From Sulfurovum sp. (lineage in GTDB: Bacteria > Campylobacterota > Campylobacteria > Campylobacterales > Sulfurovaceae), in the NCBI GenBank assembly GCA_026983515.1, contig JALWHT010000035.1:13837-66339 (forward strand): a stretch of 52,503 nt of DNA, in the 5' to 3' direction. Every line of letters starts with the position of its first letter. Positions within the stretch are counted from its first letter, which is position 1. This document shows positions 1 through 9,749 of this stretch, in pieces. Position numbers and translations under genes: made by a program. The notes beneath the pieces are model-generated. The model was not told the origin of the DNA. It made no database searches and saw only the letters and a list, made by a program, of their open reading frames with translations.

Positions 1-425
1 TTTCACTGAACTGCTCATTCAACCTCTCCAGCTCCTGGTGTTCCTTGGTATATGCTTCCACTGCCTGTACTCTTTGGGCATCTACCTCATTCAGCTTTGT
101 CTGAAGCCCCTGAAGTGCTCGTGTCTGCTCCTCTATCTCTGCACTTTGGGCTTTATTCAGCTCCTCTGCATCTTTCAGTTTCTTCTTAAGCTCTTTTGAA
201 AGCTTCTCTTTTGACTCTTTAACCGCATCCAGATCTTCTACAATTTCACTGAACTGCTCATTCAACCTCTCCAGCTCCTGGTGTTCCTTGGTATATGCTT
301 CCACTGCCTGTACTCTTTGGGCATCTACCTCATTCAGCTTTGTCTGAAGCCCCTGAAGTGCTCGTGTCTGTTCCTCTATCTCTGCACTTTGAGCCTTATT
401 CAGCTCCTCTGCATCTTTCAGTTTT
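1..425 (-). repeat. Tandem 243-bp (81-codon) coiled-coil repeat, two copies visible (1-182 and 244-425)
   Basis: Bases 1-182 recur at 244-425 with 3 differences, all synonymous in the sulfotransferase frame. Confidence 0.95.
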
Positions 426-1489
426 GATTTTAATATATAGTTTTCTTCATCTTTTCCCACAATATTGTTGGTATTTATACCAAAAACAGCACAATACTCA
501 TTTGGGTTTCTTTTTTCATGTTTGCCTTGATTAAAATAATGATGGGCAAACTCTCCATCATACTGAGCGACATCTGGATATACTCTTAGATAATAATCTT
601 CATCTACCATTGCTACATCTTTAATCTGTTCTAACAATTGTAATTTTTGTCTTAACATTTTTAATTCTTCTTGCTGCTTTTGAACATCATATTGAAACAA
701 CTTACGGGAGTAATTAAAGTCATTTCGTATTACATCAAATGCATTAAAATCATCAAACCTTTTATTTTGCACTAATAGTAAAAGTTCATCCAGAAAACGT
801 GGTATCTCGTTTGTAAAATTTTCAATGGCAATATTATTATGCTTAATCTTATTATCCAAAAAGTTATCTATTTCTTGTCTTTTTTTTCGTTCTTTAAGAC
901 CGATAAACTTATAAAGTCTATTGATACTATTCCCCGTCTGTTTTAATAGATCATCAAAAGATAAAAATAGTCGCTCATATTCTCTACTAAAATATTCCGC
1001 AGACAAAAAATGATCAATCCAGAGCAAAAGACCTTTTTCAATAGAAAAATTGTTTCTCTTTTTCAAAGAAAAAGCAACTTCCATAGGACTTCTATAAGGA
1101 TGTATAATTTTAATTGTTATATTTAACTCTTGACATGCCTTCTCCCATATTGGAAAGAGTAAACAAATACGAGGGTCTTTAACTACAAAGTTTTGAGCAT
1201 ACTTAAATTCACTTTCTAGAATTTTTTTAGCCTCGTCAACATATGTTTTTATATCCTTTTTTGAAAGATTGTTAAAGTTAAAAAAATACCCACTCCAATC
1301 AGAATTATTTTGAGTTAAAATTTTTTCATTAAGTGCCACTACAAAACTATTTTCAAAAAAACCTTTAGGATTATCTTCCTTAGGACCAATCAGTTCTGAA
1401 CCAAGTTCAAGTCCTAAAATACTCAGTGCACCACTTAAGGCTGATGTTCCACTTCTATGCATACCTAATATAAAATAAGCTGTTTTCAT
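1..1489 (-). CDS. Sulfotransferase-family protein with C-terminal coiled-coil repeats (3' end cut off by window edge)
   Basis: Open minus frame from ATG at 1489 to the window edge: MKTAYFILGMHRSGTSALSGALSILGLELG (PAPS-binding-loop-like GMHRSGTS), then YLRVYPDVAQYDGEFAHHYFNQGKHEKRNPN, then KLKDAEELNKAQSAEIEEQTRALQGLQTKLNEVDAQRVQAVEAYTKEHQELERLNEQFSE repeats. Not in the ORF track because no stop lies inside the window. Confidence 0.8.
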   Translation of the reverse strand, partial: MKTAYFILGMHRSGTSALSGALSILGLELGSELIGPKEDNPKGFFENSFVVALNEKILTQNNSDWSGYFFNFNNLSKKDIKTYVDEAKKILESEFKYAQNFVVKDPRICLLFPIWEKACQELNITIKIIHPYRSPMEVAFSLKKRNNFSIEKGLLLWIDHFLSAEYFSREYERLFLSFDDLLKQTGNSINRLYKFIGLKERKKRQEIDNFLDNKIKHNNIAIENFTNEIPRFLDELLLLVQNKRFDDFNAFDVIRNDFNYSRKLFQYDVQKQQEELKMLRQKLQLLEQIKDVAMVDEDYYLRVYPDVAQYDGEFAHHYFNQGKHEKRNPNEYCAVFGINTNNIVGKDEENYILKSKLKDAEELNKAQSAEIEEQTRALQGLQTKLNEVDAQRVQAVEAYTKEHQELERLNEQFSEIVEDLDAVKESKEKLSKELKKKLKDAEELNKAQSAEIEEQTRALQGLQTKLNEVDAQRVQAVEAYTKEHQELERLNEQFSE

Positions 1490-1497
1490 TCTCTATA

Positions 1498-3804
1498 TCA
1501 CCTTTTTGCTCTTAATTTTACGGTTGAAGTAATATCTAACCCAAATGATTCTGACCTATGTGTTAAATTTAAATTATAATATGTATCTTTTTTCAAATAC
1601 TCTTTCCACTTATTTTTCATATAATTCACTTCTGAATTAAAACGATTAACTTTCTCTTCACTATCTTCAAGTCCTCTAGTTATTGACTCATGGTGATACA
1701 ATTCAACATATGGAGTCCAAATATTTCGATATCCAAAAACAAGCAACTTTAAACAAAAGTCAACATCATTAAAGGCTACTTTTAAATACGTTTCATCAAG
1801 CCCTCCAACCACTTCATACAATTCTTTTCGAACCACCAAACACGCCCCTGTGACAGCCGAAAAGTTTTGGACGATCTTGAGTCTTGAAAAATAACCGTGT
1901 TCCTCTCTTTTAAAATATTTATGAGCATGACCCGCTACCCCGCCAATACCTAAAATTACTCCTGCATGCTGTATGGTATCATTATCATAATAAAGTTTTG
2001 CACCAACAGCACCTATCTCCGGGCGCACGGCATGCTGTACCATCTCTGTCAACCAATGTTTTGAAATAACCTCTACATCATTGTTTATTAGTCCGATGAT
2101 CTCCCCTCTTGCTTCCTGTACAGCAAAGTTGTTAATGGCAGAGTAGTTGAATGCCTTATGATAGGGTATGATGCGGATATGTGAATATGCTTCTGTCAAC
2201 GTATCAAAATAGTGTAGGGTTTTAGGATCTGTTGTTTCATTATCCACAATGATGATCTCATAGTTTTTATAGTCCGTTTTTTCCAAAATACTGCTGATAC
2301 ATTTAGAGAGAATATCGTAACCGTCCCGGGTTGGGACGATCAGGCTTACCAGTGGTTCATTATCAATAGGGTAGGAAACTTTATAGGTATTGGGTAAAAG
2401 ACCGTGTACCACAGAAATGCGCGGATCTTTTTTGGTAAAGTGATTACTTAGTGCCTTCAGCCCAGCATTGGCAGTATGCAGTTTCTCCCCAGAGGCATGT
2501 GCTTTCGAACCGGCAAGTGCCCGCCAATGATAAAGGATTTTCTCTATGTGACAGATCTCATTGTCATTAATTTGCTCTATGACTCTCAAGAACAGGTCAT
2601 AGTCCTGTGCCCCTTCATACCCTTCACGTAAGCCTCCTACTGCTTCAAGCACCGTACTTTCTATCACGCTCAAATGTGAAATATAGTTATAGGAGTAGAA
2701 CATATCGGGGTTCCATCCTGACTTGAAATGAGGGTCGTACCTTCTGTCCTGTTCATCTATCTTGTCCTCATCAGAGTAAATAAGTTTTACTTCCGGATGA
2801 CGGTTGATACACTTCACCACTTCCAAAAGTGCATTGGGTGCCAGCATATCATCATGATCCATAAAGGCAATGTACTCTCCGGTAGTTAACGACAATGCCG
2901 TGTTGAATGCAGCTGAAATATGCCCATTCTTTTTTCTCAAACCAACTTTGATCCGCTGATCTTTTTTTTCATATGCTCTCAGGATTTGTCGTACCTTCTT
3001 ATCCGTGGAAGCGTCATCTGCAATACAGAGTTCCCAGTAAGGATAGGTTTGTGCCAGTACCGAATCCAGTGCTTTTTTAAGATATTTTTCCGGTGTGTTG
3101 TAAGTTGCCATGACAACAGAAATCAGCGGTTTGAGCAAAAACTGCTCTTCTAAAAAGGCGTTAAGTCTGTTTTGCTCATTTTGTTCGATCCAATGCATAT
3201 ATTCCAAATAATGGTGGGGGTTTCGATAAGCTTTGGAAGGGTGTAACCCGTTATACTCTTTTTCAAGCCGTTCCAGCATCCCTGCCCATCCGTGTTTTTT
3301 GTAGCGCACGTGTGACTTGCGTACAATGGCAAAAGGGTCTTTCAGTTCACGGTAATCCCTCATCATAAGTGTCACAAGCTGCTGATAGATATGGATCAAT
3401 TCTGAATGAACAGAGAGAAAAATATCGGCAATATAAAACCGGCAAGGCACTTCCGCAGGGTCAAATCGAATACCTTTCAAAGATTCGTTTAGCACCAATT
3501 GTGCCTGATATTCTCCTTTATTGTGGGTAGGCTGCATACAGACTGTCAGGCTTTCAGAGTAGCCTTCACCAAAGTCAAGATAGAGCTTGGGGCTCAACTT
3601 CTGATCAGAAACAACATGTACATGAATGCTCACCCACCCGGAGAGCAGCTTGGGAAATACACCTTTTAGTTTGAACTGAGGATCATGATCGGTTGCCTGC
3701 CAGTAGCTGTCTTGCGCCTGTTCTACTCCCCGTAAGGGTACTGCCTTCAATTTTTTCTTTTGCAAAAAGGGGTAGCTAAAAGCTGTGATCAACCGCATTG
3801 GCAA
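1498..3804 (-). CDS. Glycosyltransferase with two GT2 domains
   Basis: VVMATYNTPEKYLKKALDSVLAQTYPYWELCIADDASTD and LIVPTRDGYDILSKCISSILEKTDYKNYEIIIVDNETTD: two GT-A/GT2 N-terminal motifs. Confidence 0.9.
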   Translation of the reverse strand: MPMRLITAFSYPFLQKKKLKAVPLRGVEQAQDSYWQATDHDPQFKLKGVFPKLLSGWVSIHVHVVSDQKLSPKLYLDFGEGYSESLTVCMQPTHNKGEYQAQLVLNESLKGIRFDPAEVPCRFYIADIFLSVHSELIHIYQQLVTLMMRDYRELKDPFAIVRKSHVRYKKHGWAGMLERLEKEYNGLHPSKAYRNPHHYLEYMHWIEQNEQNRLNAFLEEQFLLKPLISVVMATYNTPEKYLKKALDSVLAQTYPYWELCIADDASTDKKVRQILRAYEKKDQRIKVGLRKKNGHISAAFNTALSLTTGEYIAFMDHDDMLAPNALLEVVKCINRHPEVKLIYSDEDKIDEQDRRYDPHFKSGWNPDMFYSYNYISHLSVIESTVLEAVGGLREGYEGAQDYDLFLRVIEQINDNEICHIEKILYHWRALAGSKAHASGEKLHTANAGLKALSNHFTKKDPRISVVHGLLPNTYKVSYPIDNEPLVSLIVPTRDGYDILSKCISSILEKTDYKNYEIIIVDNETTDPKTLHYFDTLTEAYSHIRIIPYHKAFNYSAINNFAVQEARGEIIGLINNDVEVISKHWLTEMVQHAVRPEIGAVGAKLYYDNDTIQHAGVILGIGGVAGHAHKYFKREEHGYFSRLKIVQNFSAVTGACLVVRKELYEVVGGLDETYLKVAFNDVDFCLKLLVFGYRNIWTPYVELYHHESITRGLEDSEEKVNRFNSEVNYMKNKWKEYLKKDTYYNLNLTHRSESFGLDITSTVKLRAKR

Positions 3805-3805
3805 C

Positions 3806-4894
3806 TTAATCCCTGTGACTTTCTATAAGTCCAATGATGGCAACAAGAATGCCGTAAAAGAGGAACAACACGAGGAGCACAGTAAAGATATCCCACAGTT
3901 TGTTCGGGTAGCTGTAGTCGTCTGCCAACGTCGGTTTTGAAACAACGATCAAGTGTTTGGACTGCTGTGCAACTTCAATTTTGACCTCTTCTTGGTTGAT
4001 CAGTGTCTGACGGTACACCTCTTTACTGAACTCCATATCGCTTTTGAGTACCTGGAACTCGAAAACATTCGTATTGAGTTTTTTGGTACCCGCCAGTGAC
4101 TCCCGAAGTTTGGCAATGGCTTTTTGAATGTTCTGCTCTGTTTTTTGCAGCATAACCATCTCTTTGCCATTTGGGTTCCAGCCTGCCGCACGTTTACTGT
4201 CATACTCAACTTTTGTTTTGATCAGTTCACTCTCAAGTGTTGCCAAAATGGTACTTTTGCGTTCGACCTCCAAAGAGGGGTCAATGGTATGGTGTTTGAC
4301 CTGATAAGCGATCAGCGCTTTGATCGCCTTCATAAACACGGCACGTTTTTCCTGGCTTTGCTGCTCCACAAACTTCAATGCAATTTCTGCATTCTCCTTT
4401 GCAAACGCATTGATCACCTCTTCGGATTTGGTGATGATGCTTTCGAGAATTTTCTGTGCCGTACGGGGATCGGTATGGATAAAGGTCAGTTTCAGTGTAC
4501 CTGACGGGTCATCATAGACAGCAATGAGGTTTTCATTGTACTTTTTCATCAGGTTTTGCTGATTCTCTTTCCAGTAGGGTAACGTTGCATCCGGGTAGAG
4601 CCTTTGCAGAGGATCAAGCACATCTGATGTATAGTGTTGAGTCAGCTTGTAGCCTTTGTCCAGATAGCTGTACATTTCGTGAGAACGTATGTACAGTTCA
4701 AGCACCTTGGAATCCTGCATGGTACTGCTGTTTTGTTTGAGTAGAATATCGTTCAGATTGACCTGCTGCTTGTTCTCAAGGTCCTTCAACAACACAATAC
4801 TGTTGGTCTCATAACGTTCTGTTTCAACAAATGCAATGTAATATGCAGCAATACAAAACATGACAATAAAAACTGTACGCAATATCCATTTCAT
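3806..4894 (-). CDS. kpsE: Capsule polysaccharide export inner-membrane protein, KpsE/CtrB (Wzz-like) type
   Basis: N- and C-terminal TM segments flanking a coiled-coil region; next to kpsT/kpsM-like genes. Confidence 0.75.
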   Translation of the reverse strand: MKWILRTVFIVMFCIAAYYIAFVETERYETNSIVLLKDLENKQQVNLNDILLKQNSSTMQDSKVLELYIRSHEMYSYLDKGYKLTQHYTSDVLDPLQRLYPDATLPYWKENQQNLMKKYNENLIAVYDDPSGTLKLTFIHTDPRTAQKILESIITKSEEVINAFAKENAEIALKFVEQQSQEKRAVFMKAIKALIAYQVKHHTIDPSLEVERKSTILATLESELIKTKVEYDSKRAAGWNPNGKEMVMLQKTEQNIQKAIAKLRESLAGTKKLNTNVFEFQVLKSDMEFSKEVYRQTLINQEEVKIEVAQQSKHLIVVSKPTLADDYSYPNKLWDIFTVLLVLFLFYGILVAIIGLIESHRD

Positions 4895-5563
4895 CTATCT
4901 ACCCTCTTGATTAATCTCATTATAGCGTTTTATCCCTTCTTCAATATCGTCAAAATAGTGTAATTCACCTTCATGTACCAGCAAACCCGCCTGGCACATA
5001 TCCCTAAGGGTTTTCATGTCATGGCTGACCAGGATCACATGACAGTTCTCAATCTTCTTTTTCAAGTGTGTTTTTGCTTTTGTTCTGAAGCGTGCATCCC
5101 CTACTGACAGGGTTTCATCAATCAACATATAGTCAAAATCAAAAGCGAGACTCAATCCAAATCCCAATCGTCCCCGCATACCAGAAGAGTAGGTTTTCAT
5201 TGGCATATCGAAGTACTCTTCCAGTTCACTGAACTCCTGTACATACGCAATGACTGCCCTAGTCTCTTCTCTGCTCTTGCCATAAAGATTGCAGACAAAC
5301 TTTACATTCTGTCTGCCTGTCATATTGCCCACAAAGCCTCCAGAGAGTCCAAGAGGCCAGGAAAAATTCTGTCTCGATGCAATTGTACCTTCATTGGGAA
5401 AGTCTATCTTCCCCAGCATCCGCATCAGGGTTGACTTTCCCATACCATTACGACCAAGTATTCCGATATTCACATCCGGCAAAACTATGGTTACATGTTT
5501 AAGGATATACTTCTTGCTATTGTTAGTACGAAAATACTTCGTAACATTTTTAAGTTCTATCAT
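4895..5563 (-). CDS. kpsT: Capsule polysaccharide ABC transporter ATP-binding protein
   Basis: GRNGMGKSTL Walker A; YSSGMRGRLGFGLSLAFDFDYMLIDE signature/Walker B. Likely start MIELKNVTKYF at 5563, overlapping the kpsM stop (ATGA). Confidence 0.88.
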   Translation of the reverse strand: MIELKNVTKYFRTNNSKKYILKHVTIVLPDVNIGILGRNGMGKSTLMRMLGKIDFPNEGTIASRQNFSWPLGLSGGFVGNMTGRQNVKFVCNLYGKSREETRAVIAYVQEFSELEEYFDMPMKTYSSGMRGRLGFGLSLAFDFDYMLIDETLSVGDARFRTKAKTHLKKKIENCHVILVSHDMKTLRDMCQAGLLVHEGELHYFDDIEEGIKRYNEINQEGR

Positions 5564-6360
5564 TCCGACACGATCCTCCGCTCCAGCATACGGTAGAACC
5601 ATAAGCCCATAAAAAGGGGGAGAATCGTCCACAGCAACATATAGTAGTAGTTGACGAACCTGTCATCAAGTGCTTCTAAATAAAATCCATGAATCATTTC
5701 CATAAAATGTGTTAAAGGATTATATAACAGCACATCCTGCACAGTTGGAGGCAAGCTGATTAAAGGATAAAAAACAGCAGAAAAAAGAAGTAGTCCAAAA
5801 GTAGAAATGGAAACTGTTTTCCCAACACTTATAAAAAATGTATTGCCTACCGCGATAAGAATAGCAAAAGCAACAGAAAATATCCAAAGCCATATATAGC
5901 CTAAAAATACCATTGGTATATTATTGGGTAAAACATCTCCAACATGAAAGAAAAGACCGATAGCAAGGAACATCATAACAATAATGACTGAAAGAAACAA
6001 CTCTACCAGTGCACGAGCGATAATGGTATCGATAGGTTTTACCTGTTTATAACTGAAAAGCCCTTTGTTTGCCTGAAATGCTCCTATAGACGAATTTAAA
6101 ATAGCACGAAACATGTTAAACGGGATAAAGCCGGAAGCCATGAATACAACGTAGTTAAAGCTTGATTGTCCTCCACCATATTCACGAATAGCTGCATGAA
6201 TAGATATTAAAACAAAAATTTGGAAAAAAGGTTCAAAAAAGGTCCAGAACAAGCCTGTACGCCCCGCACTTATGCGTGTATCCAGTTCTCGAAGAAAAAG
6301 AGCTTTGATCACCGATATAAAAATAAAAGTAGGTTTTCTTTGTTTCAATCTCAGCCTCAA
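5560..6360 (-). CDS. kpsM: Capsule polysaccharide ABC transporter permease
   Basis: About six TM segments, ABC-2 exporter type (GRTGLFWTFFEPFFQIFVLISIHAAIREYGG), directly upstream of kpsT. Confidence 0.85.
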   Translation of the reverse strand: MRLRLKQRKPTFIFISVIKALFLRELDTRISAGRTGLFWTFFEPFFQIFVLISIHAAIREYGGGQSSFNYVVFMASGFIPFNMFRAILNSSIGAFQANKGLFSYKQVKPIDTIIARALVELFLSVIIVMMFLAIGLFFHVGDVLPNNIPMVFLGYIWLWIFSVAFAILIAVGNTFFISVGKTVSISTFGLLLFSAVFYPLISLPPTVQDVLLYNPLTHFMEMIHGFYLEALDDRFVNYYYMLLWTILPLFMGLWFYRMLERRIVSE

Positions 6361-6436
6361 TCATGGCATTATTTTGCCAAAGTCGTTCTTCTATATGGGG
6401 ATAAATATATGCATCCCCTCTTTTCTCCTGTACCGC

Positions 6437-8464
6437 TTAGTTCAGCAGATACATAATGATGGCCGGTGACATTCCGTTCTCTGAAGGAATGTCAGCAACA
6501 TCGAGTACAGTCACACCGCTGTCTCTTTCTGTGTCTCCGGCAACAAGATCCATAATATCAATCGTTCCGTCACTGTTTTTGGTAATAATGTAGTTCGAGA
6601 AGGCATCATCGGAATAGACAACATCAATGACAATGGCACCTTCGACCACCTGCCATGTTCCGGTAATGGTTTTCGGATCCCCCTGATCGTCATATCCTTC
6701 TTCTTTAAAGGTCATATCATCATAGAAGTAAAGTTTTACCGGTGCCGCTGTATCGCCAATAGTTACCAGTTTACCAAGCAGATCATCTTCTGTAAACGGA
6801 TTGTCGACAGGTGCTTCAGTAAAGCCGGCAGGAAGTGTTTCTGAACCGTTTAAATCTGCAATACTGTTTATCGTAATATTGGCGTCTTTTTCTCCGCCGA
6901 TCATAATGTCGGCATGGGTTGCATCATTAAAGACCCATGATTCTGTATCACCTCTTGGTGTACCCGTAGCATCATCAAGCCAGTAGGAGTCGAGTACCAA
7001 TACACCGTTTTCGATCTTCCAGACTCCCACATCGTTTTCTGAAGCACCCATGGAATACGTCATATTGGGATACATATAGATATCAACAGTATCTGTTCCA
7101 TCACCACTTTGGTACGTCAGGTCGATCTTCTTGCCTTTAATATCACCATAAGTGACTGTATAAGAAATGTCTGTCTCAGGAAGATTACTATTACGCCATG
7201 CCTGCCCTTTTGTTTCCATAATCGTACCACGTCCGCTTTCAATATGCGTGAGAGCAGAGTTGCCATTGTTGATGAAAAGGTCAAAGAAATTCACTTTTTC
7301 TACATTCAATGTTTTATTAATGTCATTTTCCACCTCATCTCTGATCACTACACCGTTTTGTACAGACCACTCACCCGCTTCAATCAGGTTGTCATTATCA
7401 TCTGTCATGACATAATTCATATTGCCAAAGAATGAAACATAGCTCGATGCATTTACATTATCCATGTAATACTGAAATTTCTGGTCAACAAGATCACAGG
7501 TGATCAGTTTTGCAAATGCTGCTTTATACGCTTCTACAACAGCGAGCTTCTGATTGTATGCATCCTCATTGAGAATCCATTCATCCTCTATAGCGTTAAA
7601 CGCTGTTCCTTCCGGTGAATGATGTCCCAGCCACACTTCGTTATTGTAAACGGTAGCGAACATATAATCACCTTCATCATTTCCAAACCCATCTTCGGTG
7701 AACGTAAACTTGATAGAACTGTTTGCATCCTGCCCCGGAAGCGTTGTCATAATCCAGTCCCCGATTTTTCGACCCTCTTCCTGTGTACCATCCTGCCACG
7801 TCAGTACAACAAGGTCTCCGCTTCCGTCACTCAGATTTGCATCGAGCCTAAAGCCTGCATTTTCTCCGGTGTTATCATTGTACAAGAAGGAATTATGTGC
7901 ACTGACAAAGTCATCCAATGTAGAATATGACTCAGGTAGCTCCTGACTCCAGTCTTTAGGAATCCAGTCAAGTCTGTAAAGCTCTTTGGACTTCCATGAC
8001 AGCGCATACCGCTTTGCACCGCTTGTATAGGTTGCCTGAGGAAGCGAAAAACAGGCAGGGAAATGCATGGTCTCTCCCGCAATATCAATGAAATCGTCAA
8101 ATCTTACATACCCGTCAAAGACTTCCATCGTTTCATTGTTATCTCCGGTAATATTGAACGTATAGGTATTACCACGCTCTACCCAGTCACCCGATGATGT
8201 ATCCAAGTAGTACTCGCCATCATTATCAGGAACCCACTGTCCGGTCAGACGCTCCAGTTTTTCATCTATACTGGTTGCCGTGCCGGTCAGTGCCGTTACA
8301 TTATCTCGAATATCACTCCCTCTTTCAAAGGTATTTTCATATGTTTGATTAAAAAAGTAAATAGCTCCTGCATCGCCGCTTACCCAGCTCTCTACTGCGT
8401 ACAAACTACTCATGCTTCCCAGTATCATCATCCCCCACAGGGTACGTCTTACCATTGTTGTCAT
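6437..8464 (-). CDS. Secreted protein of unknown function with repeated beta-rich modules
   Basis: Signal peptide (MTTMVRRTLWGMMILGSMSSLYAVES); recurring Y/F-x-D/N-x-T...G-x-W-x-x-x-x-G-x-[IVL]-[IVL] segments. Confidence 0.8.
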   Translation of the reverse strand: MTTMVRRTLWGMMILGSMSSLYAVESWVSGDAGAIYFFNQTYENTFERGSDIRDNVTALTGTATSIDEKLERLTGQWVPDNDGEYYLDTSSGDWVERGNTYTFNITGDNNETMEVFDGYVRFDDFIDIAGETMHFPACFSLPQATYTSGAKRYALSWKSKELYRLDWIPKDWSQELPESYSTLDDFVSAHNSFLYNDNTGENAGFRLDANLSDGSGDLVVLTWQDGTQEEGRKIGDWIMTTLPGQDANSSIKFTFTEDGFGNDEGDYMFATVYNNEVWLGHHSPEGTAFNAIEDEWILNEDAYNQKLAVVEAYKAAFAKLITCDLVDQKFQYYMDNVNASSYVSFFGNMNYVMTDDNDNLIEAGEWSVQNGVVIRDEVENDINKTLNVEKVNFFDLFINNGNSALTHIESGRGTIMETKGQAWRNSNLPETDISYTVTYGDIKGKKIDLTYQSGDGTDTVDIYMYPNMTYSMGASENDVGVWKIENGVLVLDSYWLDDATGTPRGDTESWVFNDATHADIMIGGEKDANITINSIADLNGSETLPAGFTEAPVDNPFTEDDLLGKLVTIGDTAAPVKLYFYDDMTFKEEGYDDQGDPKTITGTWQVVEGAIVIDVVYSDDAFSNYIITKNSDGTIDIMDLVAGDTERDSGVTVLDVADIPSENGMSPAIIMYLLN

Positions 8465-8594
8465 AAATTTGCCTCCTCCACTGTGATAAGTTTATTATAT
8501 GATTATTTAACTTTGAAAACAAATTTTTGTGTTGTTAGGCATAAGCCTCCCGGTATCGATAGAAAAAGACCAAGTACATATAACATTCCCAACT

Positions 8595-9749
8595 TCAAAT
8601 ACGGCCATAGCGTTTCCCCATAAACAGCAGTGTCAGCGTTGCAGTACCGGCAAGTGAAAAGAGCAGTGCACTCTGCATACCGAAATGCGCCCATATAAGA
8701 CCGCTGACATAGGCTCCGAGGGCACCAAAGAGTGCCACACCTGCATAAAAAACACCATAAACCGACCCGCGGTTGTCCGCAGACCGGGAGATGAAAGCAC
8801 GGTTGGCATTGAGTGATGCGACGGTGAAAAGTCCGAAAAATGCAAATGCAGCCCAGGTGGCAAACGGATGCTGCCAGTAGAGCAACCCCTGGGCAATAGC
8901 GCCGCAGCCATAGGCGAACAACAGCATTCGTTCTGCCCCGTAACGGTCAATGAGCACACCAAACCAGTAACTTGTCGCCGTCTGTACCCCAGCCGAGAGT
9001 GCGAAAAGCAGCGGAATGAATGCAACAGCGATACCCATTTTCTCCGCCTGCATCGTAAAAAAGGCATCACTGAACATGAAAAAGAGAAAAAAGAAGTAAA
9101 ACAGCAGCGATGCAATACTCCTCCTGTCCTTTTGTGTCAACACAAACTTCTCTTTGAGATCGGGTTTTGCCCGGGGAATGTCCGACACAAAGAAAAACAC
9201 GATCACCACACCTATCATACCCGGCAGGAGGGTTGCAAAGAAAATGGCACGTATCACGGCTTCGCTTTGGCCGAAATACCACAGTACCCCAAAAAGAATG
9301 AGAATACCGCTCAGCTCTCCGGCAATATCCATCGTTTTGTGAAAGCCGAAAGTCCTGCCCGAAGCATTCTTTTGACTGTATGTTGAGAGCATCAGGTCTT
9401 TGGGGGCAGAGCGCAGCCCCTTTCCGAAACGCTCAAGCGCTTTGAGTGCGGCGATACTTTTGTAGCCATGGGTCACTCCAAGCAGCGGTTTGCTCAGTGC
9501 GGAGAGGGCATACCCTCCCACCACCAGCGGCTTGACAATACCATACCGGTCGGAAATGTAGCCCGACAGCAGTCGCAGAGCATAGGAGACAAAAGTAGCA
9601 ACGGCAACGATGATCCCCAGTTTATCCATACCCTCATGCAACACGACCACGACAAAAATGGGTAGAATCGGGGTAATCATAGCAGAAGCCATGTCAGTGA
9701 AAAAGCTCACCCACCCCAGCATCACTACATTTTTGTTTATGGAATTCAT
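8595..9749 (-). CDS. MFS transporter
   Basis: Polytopic membrane protein; LLSGYISDRYG MFS motif A and ERFGKGLRSAPKDLML. Confidence 0.85.
   Translation of the reverse strand: MNSINKNVVMLGWVSFFTDMASAMITPILPIFVVVVLHEGMDKLGIIVAVATFVSYALRLLSGYISDRYGIVKPLVVGGYALSALSKPLLGVTHGYKSIAALKALERFGKGLRSAPKDLMLSTYSQKNASGRTFGFHKTMDIAGELSGILILFGVLWYFGQSEAVIRAIFFATLLPGMIGVVIVFFFVSDIPRAKPDLKEKFVLTQKDRRSIASLLFYFFFLFFMFSDAFFTMQAEKMGIAVAFIPLLFALSAGVQTATSYWFGVLIDRYGAERMLLFAYGCGAIAQGLLYWQHPFATWAAFAFFGLFTVASLNANRAFISRSADNRGSVYGVFYAGVALFGALGAYVSGLIWAHFGMQSALLFSLAGTATLTLLFMGKRYGRI

Noticed and set aside
295-534. 79-aa + strand ORF in the repeat region
   Set aside because: Complement of the sulfotransferase coiled-coil frame, which is open on the minus strand.
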